Source of the DNA: Candidatus Chromulinivorax destructor
Lineage (GTDB): Bacteria; Babelota; Babeliae; Babelales; Chromulinivoraceae
Direction of reading: 5' to 3'
DNA length: 64,000 nucleotides
Assembly (NCBI RefSeq): GCF_003366055.1
Contig: NZ_CP025544.1
Location: 62,001 to 126,000, forward strand
Both the position numbers and the translations under genes were made by a program. The notes under the pieces were generated by a model. That model did no database searches, had not been told where the DNA came from, and was given only the letters and a program-made list of their open reading frames with translations. Below are positions 59,495-64,000 of the stretch, one piece after another (position 1 is the stretch's first letter; the number at the start of each line of letters is the position of its first letter).

Positions 59495-60463
59495 ATGAAA
59501 AATCAAAAAATTATAATATTTTGTATGTTACTTGCTGGATTACACATAGATGCTGCTGAACAGTATCCATCGTTAGCGCCACAATATCTTCTCAGCTTAC
59601 AACAAGAGCAGGCCGTAAAAGAGAATGTAAAGCAAAATGCCAGTTTAAAAGATTATCAAAATATGTTATCACCTCAAAAAAGAAAATATCTTGAAGATAT
59701 TTTTTATACTGTTATAGAACAAGAAGAAAATATAGATGAAAAAAATAGGTCAATAAAGCGGGTTTGCTTTCAAGAGCATAACAATATGCGTGTAGAAAAA
59801 AATCATACGAATAAAGAACAAGATTTTACCCCTCTCAATAATCTGATCGAACATTTAGAAGATTTGTCAAATGAAGTAGAACCCGTTGATGAATTGAGTC
59901 AAGCTATCCAAAATAACTTTGCTCAGCGACAAAAACAATTTGAAAAAAAAGTTTATGTTGCATCTGTGTATGGAGTTTTACAACAGCATGCAATATCACT
60001 GGAGGATTTTAATAATCTTGAGAATTCAGTAAGGCAATTCTTATTATCAAATTTAGTTAAAAATAATGTAGAGCAAATTGCGTTGCAAGTATATCCTCAA
60101 CAAGGAATCAAAACTCAAACAATTGAGCATTATAATACTTTAATGGGTTATGCACCAAAAAATAAAAAAAACTCTTCACAAAAAATTAACAATGATTTTT
60201 ATGCGCAAGCAATTGAAAAAGTTTTACATAATAACCATATACTCATTAAAGATTTTAATGAATTATCTACATTTAGAAAAACTACATTATTGTTAACTTT
60301 AAGTGTACAAGATTATGAAAGTTTGCCCGAATCTGAACAAAAATTAATTTATAATTTGAGCGTTAAGCGCGATAAATTTTATGAATCTTGCAAAAAATCT
60401 CGAAGTAAGCACGTAGTAAATAATCAAATGGATTTTTCAGAAAGCCAACATGCTGAGGCTTAA
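59495..60463 (+). CDS. secreted protein of unknown function
   Basis: 322 aa with a signal peptide (MKNQKIIIFCMLLAGLHIDA). The mature part is helical and charged. A similar block appears twice, around residues 150-180 (YGVLQQHAISLEDFNNLENS) and 245-275 (EKVLHNNHILIKDFNELSTF): A(I/L)..VL...I.(L/I).DFN.L. This is an internal duplication. It ends with a basic then acidic tail. No family recognised. Confidence 0.72.
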   Translation: MKNQKIIIFCMLLAGLHIDAAEQYPSLAPQYLLSLQQEQAVKENVKQNASLKDYQNMLSPQKRKYLEDIFYTVIEQEENIDEKNRSIKRVCFQEHNNMRVEKNHTNKEQDFTPLNNLIEHLEDLSNEVEPVDELSQAIQNNFAQRQKQFEKKVYVASVYGVLQQHAISLEDFNNLENSVRQFLLSNLVKNNVEQIALQVYPQQGIKTQTIEHYNTLMGYAPKNKKNSSQKINNDFYAQAIEKVLHNNHILIKDFNELSTFRKTTLLLTLSVQDYESLPESEQKLIYNLSVKRDKFYESCKKSRSKHVVNNQMDFSESQHAEA

Positions 60464-60599
60464 TATTATATTTTTCATGACCATTATAATTACAACCTAA
60501 TTCAAAAAAATTTCTCATAGTCGTGTAACAATCTATTGAAAACACAGATCAAAATAAGCTACTATAAACATATAATACTATTACCAAGGTCAAAATATT

Positions 60600-62183
60600 A
60601 TGAAAAAGTTTATGCTGGATGTTTTTTGCTTGATGTCTTTATGTGTTACAATTTCTGCTATGCACCATGAAGAAATACCCACTGCTCGTGCTACTGCAAT
60701 GAAAGACAACCATCAATTGCATGATAGTACACCTGTGCAAGCAAAAGCTGAGTTTATCAATAAAAATTATACGCAAGCAAAAGCTGAAGCTATCCCTCAT
60801 GCAACTGCTGTTCAATCGCATACGAATTTACCAACCAGCACGCATAGTGTTTCTACAAATTCTTTAAGCATAGAACCAGAAATAATCCAAGATCATCATG
60901 ATCAACCTATCCAAATTTTTAATGCACAAGGAGAAATTCTAAGCGAACACTTTGCAACTTCAGATGGCAGCCAGCACTCAACGGTGTATAATGCTGACGG
61001 CAGTACAACGACAACAGTTATAGACACTAAAAAAATAAAACAAAAAGAAACCGTCGTACATGCCGATGGAAGCTCAATTATCAAATTCTATAATGAATCT
61101 GGAAAACTTGAAGGGACTGATACCATCGCAAAAGATGGCTCAAAAGTTAGTGTAAAAAATAGCTTGGAAGGTGACATCACAGATTCAGCAATTATCAATA
61201 AAACAAATCAGCTGGAAGCAACAATGCGACTTGACGACTATGGTAATAGAACAGCTACAACCTATCATGCTGACAACACGACGACAACTCAACTCTTTAC
61301 CAGTGAACAAACTACACTCAATGATGATGGAACAACAACTACTCAATCAACGAATCCTCAAGGAGTGACAACACAAATAATAAAAAATAGCGATAATAAT
61401 GTTGTAGAAAAAATAACATTCAATGCGCAACAAACCAAAAGTGAGATCATTCAATACAATCTCTTGCAACCTGGTACAATTCTTTCGACTCTTAACGCAG
61501 AAAGATTCCCTGACGGATCAATCCATGCAACTAAAAAAAATGGTCAAAATGTTATCATCGAGCAAACAACGTATACTCCAGATAACATCCAAGAAAAAAC
61601 TGTCTACAAGCCAGATAAGAGTAAAGAAATCACAAAAATAAATGCGGATGATATTGTGACTGAAAAAACAATTATTAAAGCTGATGGCAGCAAAGAAATG
61701 TTTTTTTATAATCCTGAAACTAGTAAAATTGTAAGCAAAATTAATTCTGATACTCAAGGCAATGCAACCATGCAAGAGTATGATCTGATAACTAACCAGC
61801 TTATTTTTGTAACAGATGCAATTATTGATGAAAACGGGTATGCAACATCAATCAAAAAAGATGCTCAAGGCAAAGTCATATCACAAACTATCTCAAACCA
61901 TCAAGGCGGTATTATATTTGAATCTGATTTTAAAACTGATGGTACTATTGAAACAAAAGAATATGACCCTACGACTGATGCAATAATTTCTCATACTGTA
62001 ACCACAACAGATGCACAAGGTAATAAAGTTTTCACCAAAAAAAATAACGTTGGTAAAATTATTGAAACCGGAACTTCACGAGTTGATGGCAGCAGTGAAT
62101 TTACCGATTATGATGAACATGAAAAACCAGTATCAAAAACAGCATTTGCTGCTGATGGAACATCAGTAACAACAGCAATGTAA
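60600..62183 (+). CDS. secreted repeat protein with DG-rich beta repeats
   Basis: 527 aa. Signal peptide (cleavage near ISAMH), then a Thr/Ser/His linker to ~110. The rest is built of ~20-25-residue units around a (A/D)DGS or DG turn and a T-I/V-rich strand pair (YNADGSTTTTVIDT, VVHADGSSIIKFYNESGKLE, IIKADGSKEMFFYNPETSK). The pattern recalls YD/RHS-like or MORN-like beta hairpins without matching either consensus. A surface or adhesin-like role is a guess. There is no toxin domain at the C-terminus. Confidence 0.78.
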   Translation: MKKFMLDVFCLMSLCVTISAMHHEEIPTARATAMKDNHQLHDSTPVQAKAEFINKNYTQAKAEAIPHATAVQSHTNLPTSTHSVSTNSLSIEPEIIQDHHDQPIQIFNAQGEILSEHFATSDGSQHSTVYNADGSTTTTVIDTKKIKQKETVVHADGSSIIKFYNESGKLEGTDTIAKDGSKVSVKNSLEGDITDSAIINKTNQLEATMRLDDYGNRTATTYHADNTTTTQLFTSEQTTLNDDGTTTTQSTNPQGVTTQIIKNSDNNVVEKITFNAQQTKSEIIQYNLLQPGTILSTLNAERFPDGSIHATKKNGQNVIIEQTTYTPDNIQEKTVYKPDKSKEITKINADDIVTEKTIIKADGSKEMFFYNPETSKIVSKINSDTQGNATMQEYDLITNQLIFVTDAIIDENGYATSIKKDAQGKVISQTISNHQGGIIFESDFKTDGTIETKEYDPTTDAIISHTVTTTDAQGNKVFTKKNNVGKIIETGTSRVDGSSEFTDYDEHEKPVSKTAFAADGTSVTTAM

Positions 62184-62212
62184 CTTTGTAAAAAGAAGAT
62201 CGCAGAACACTT

Positions 62213-62476
62213 CGAGTGTGAATCAAATTTAAAAATTAAGATACTATCCTACGACATCGCTTCGCTTATCTTGGCAAACAGTGGTGGCGGCGGCCACGTT
62301 ACGCTTTTTTTATGTAAAGCTACATCAATCTATGTAAAAAACGAAGCAAACTTTGAGAAATTAAACCTGGCTAAGATTTAAAAAAAGTGCATCAGGCCCA
62401 CTGGCCTACCGATTCCCGGAGTTTTTGTAAAAAACGTAGGGTTCAACGCTCTCTATATAATTGAGTTCGCACAACC
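62213..62476 (+). mobile_element. MITE-like element, long variant
   Basis: 264 bp with the same extra section (GAGAAATTAAACCTGGCTAA) as the copy at 11603. Left end GAGTGTGAATCAAATTT is partly decayed; the right end is GTTCGCACAACC followed by TA. The core has GTGGCGGCGGCCAC and GCATCAGGCCCACTGGCC. Confidence 0.78.
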
Positions 62477-62495
62477 TACTGTCTTCTTTTTTAAT

Positions 62496-62990
62496 CTATT
62501 TATCTTCGTTCTTCTCAACTGCTTTGGGTAGAAAATTATCATAAAACAATGAAACGAACAACGCTGCTGGTTCATATTCAATATCGCAACTAGAATCTGA
62601 AGATTCTTGAGAGTCTGAGTCAGATTCGTACTGATCAGCTAATAATTCTAATGTTTTTTGTATTGATAAGTCGTAGATATTAAAAGCTTTTCCATATTTT
62701 TTTAAATAGCGAGCAGCATCTTTATGGTGTCTTCCAAATTCTTCAACCAGAAGGTCAACTATAGGCTGTTTTGCATGCAATGGAATCGGTAATTTGCCGC
62801 CATTTAACTCTCGCGTTGCCGTCTTAATCTGACTGCATGATTTAAGATGCATGTGGCTAACAGGCTCATAATGCGCATTAATAATTCGAGATATAGTTAT
62901 ATCCAATTTTACTTGTCGTTCAGACTCCCAATCTGATTGACTTGCAACCATCATCGACCCATACAAAAACGCTACTATAAAAAATATCAT
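62496..62990 (-). CDS. small secreted protein of unknown function
   Basis: 164 aa with a strong ribosome-binding site (GGGGGA) and a signal peptide (IFFIVAFLYGSMMVAS). The middle is helical and His/Lys-rich (LLVEEFGRHHKDAARYLKKY). A Ser/Asp/Glu stretch (YESDSDSQESSDSSCD) precedes a hydrophobic C-terminal helix. No family recognised. Confidence 0.68.
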   Translation of the reverse strand: MIFFIVAFLYGSMMVASQSDWESERQVKLDITISRIINAHYEPVSHMHLKSCSQIKTATRELNGGKLPIPLHAKQPIVDLLVEEFGRHHKDAARYLKKYGKAFNIYDLSIQKTLELLADQYESDSDSQESSDSSCDIEYEPAALFVSLFYDNFLPKAVEKNEDK

Positions 62991-63122
62991 AGTCCCCCCT
63001 ACCTGAAGTTAGAATATAGTAAACAGTTACCGGGTTTGATACTACCATCTTGTTCAATCAAAAGAAAAGTAACTATCAAAAACTTAGCAATACCATGATA
63101 CGGTAAAGAACTTTATTACAAA

Positions 63123-63156
63123 AATGGGGTGCATATTTTATATGTGCACCCCTCAT
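63123..63156 (-). terminator. terminator of the gene at 63181
   Basis: GGGGTGCA with TGCACCCC, extended by AT pairs, on the 3' side of the minus-strand gene. Confidence 0.7.
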
Positions 63157-63180
63157 AAAAATTATGTGTAAAAATAGTTT

Positions 63181-63753
63181 TTATTTTTTATCTATGCTAC
63201 CTGACCCACGCAAATTATTTTTATGCAACGTAATATATGAATTATTCTTTTCACCTTCATAGAAACGATATTGCATTAAATCAGCATCTAATGTTTCTCT
63301 TCCAGATTGAGTAACTTTAACATTCGGGTGATGTGCAAAGTCTGGAGTTAACACCAAATCTTTATCAACATACCATGTTTTTATGCCATCAAAAGCAGCT
63401 GATTTATCTGTTGTGCATTTTTCGTCCCAATCATTTGTTCTTGCACATATTTTTCCAAGCGGCAAAAATCTATGACTGAGCGTAACTTGCTGGCCAGGCC
63501 CTACTAGTTTTTCAATGAAGTCTGATTGAATATATATGAGTTTGTCACTTTCATTACACACATGGACTATTTTTAATGGAGGAGTTACTTGATGTAAAAA
63601 AATACAAGCTCCTAGAGCAAATAAACATAATGCTCCTCGATAAGATATCATTTCTCTATCATGATCTGCTTGTGATGAAGCATGTACATCAGACATCAGG
63701 GTTAAACTTATACAACAGATCATTAAAAATAATTTTTTAATACCAAATTTCAT
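63181..63753 (-). CDS. secreted or membrane-anchored protein of unknown function
   Basis: 190 aa with GGAGGG before the ATG. A signal peptide (cleavage near VHAS) is followed by a second hydrophobic stretch (residues 41-58, GALCLFALGACIFLHQV), so the mature protein may be membrane-bound. The outer part looks all-beta (KIVHVCNESDKLIYIQSDF, GPGQQVTLSHRF) with TWYVDKDLVLTPDF. The HVCNES..LIY opening recalls small secreted beta-sandwich proteins, but no family is certain. Confidence 0.7.
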   Translation of the reverse strand: MKFGIKKLFLMICCISLTLMSDVHASSQADHDREMISYRGALCLFALGACIFLHQVTPPLKIVHVCNESDKLIYIQSDFIEKLVGPGQQVTLSHRFLPLGKICARTNDWDEKCTTDKSAAFDGIKTWYVDKDLVLTPDFAHHPNVKVTQSGRETLDADLMQYRFYEGEKNNSYITLHKNNLRGSGSIDKK

Positions 63754-63805
63754 AAAAACATTCCCTCCACAATGGAATTTATTTGATCATATTTATAGGT
63801 AAAAA

Positions 63806-64000
63806 GCTGACTGCGTAAACCAAATTTATCATTAAGATACTATCCTACGACATAGCTTCGCTCATCTCCCACGCTTCGCATAAAGCTACGCCGGACACAG
63901 CCGGAAACATGGGTGGCAGCTGCTACGTTACACTTTTACATCTACAAAATAGTGTATCAGGCCCACCGGCCAGCAAATCCCCGGAGTTTTCATAGAAAAC
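63806..64000 (+). mobile_element. MITE-like element, cut by window end
   Basis: Left end GCTGACTGCGTAAACCAAATTT, core ACATAGCTTCGCTCATC and GTATCAGGCCCACCGGCC, running off the window at GTTTTCATAGAAAAC. It has an extra ~30-bp insert (about 63872-63901) inside the core that other copies lack. Confidence 0.75.

Noticed and set aside
1-64000. tRNA and rRNA genes
   Set aside because: No T-loop/acceptor pattern ending in CCA and no rRNA-like conserved segment was found on reading both strands; a tRNAscan run would settle it.

Overview
This 64 kb window is AT-rich and gene-dense. It looks like part of the chromosome of a host-dependent bacterium with a reduced genome. The housekeeping genes are bacterial: proS, xerC/D, dnaN-recF, ruvC, rplI-dnaB, ileS, murD and ftsW. 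They sit among many Sec-type secreted proteins without recognisable function and 14 ankyrin-repeat genes (15 counting a weak one). This mix fits Candidatus Dependentiae (TM6) best; that assignment is inference, and other amoeba- or protist-associated lineages are possible. No rRNA, tRNA, CRISPR array, phage module or transposase gene was recognised.

Layout. 1-5.6 kb: five tandem paralogous ankyrin genes, most with a signal peptide and a shared N-terminal domain. 5.7-10 kb: two secreted proteins, then proS followed closely by a cytoplasmic-type ankyrin gene. 10-13.4 kb: a Fic AMPylase-like gene and a lipoprotein between two copies of a 67-bp repeat. 13.5-18.5 kb: four more ankyrin genes. 18.9-20.9 kb: small acidic secreted proteins. 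21.2-24.5 kb: a tyrosine recombinase and two ankyrin genes. 25-27.2 kb: dnaN-recF. 27.5-35 kb: secreted proteins, a frameshifted pentapeptide-repeat gene and a subtilase. 35-39.8 kb: ruvC, rplI-dnaB and five tandem membrane-anchored microproteins. 40-45 kb: a pentapeptide protein, a Cys-rich protein, a secreted M48 peptidase and a large coiled-coil protein. 45.2-46.8 kb: a gene-free stretch of mobile-element copies. 46.8-49.9 kb: secreted and ankyrin genes on the minus strand. 50-59.3 kb: ileS, an ankyrin-murD pair, coiled-coil proteins and ftsW. 59.5-64 kb: secreted proteins of unknown function.

Three themes stand out. First, four secreted ankyrin-type proteins end exactly in a CaaX box (CVIS, CVIS, CIIS, CTIS), the eukaryotic prenylation signal, which suggests effectors anchored to host membranes. 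Second, a dispersed non-coding element of about 200-280 bp occurs in at least 14 full or partial copies plus one solo end. Its inverted termini (GGCTGTGTGAACCAAATTT) are flanked by TA, which describes a MITE of the Tc1/mariner-IS630 type; one copy landed in the fic stop codon and rebuilt it. Third, a five-gene array encodes microproteins with a near-identical N-terminal membrane anchor and unrelated C-terminal tails. Long, often perfect hairpins end many transcription units.
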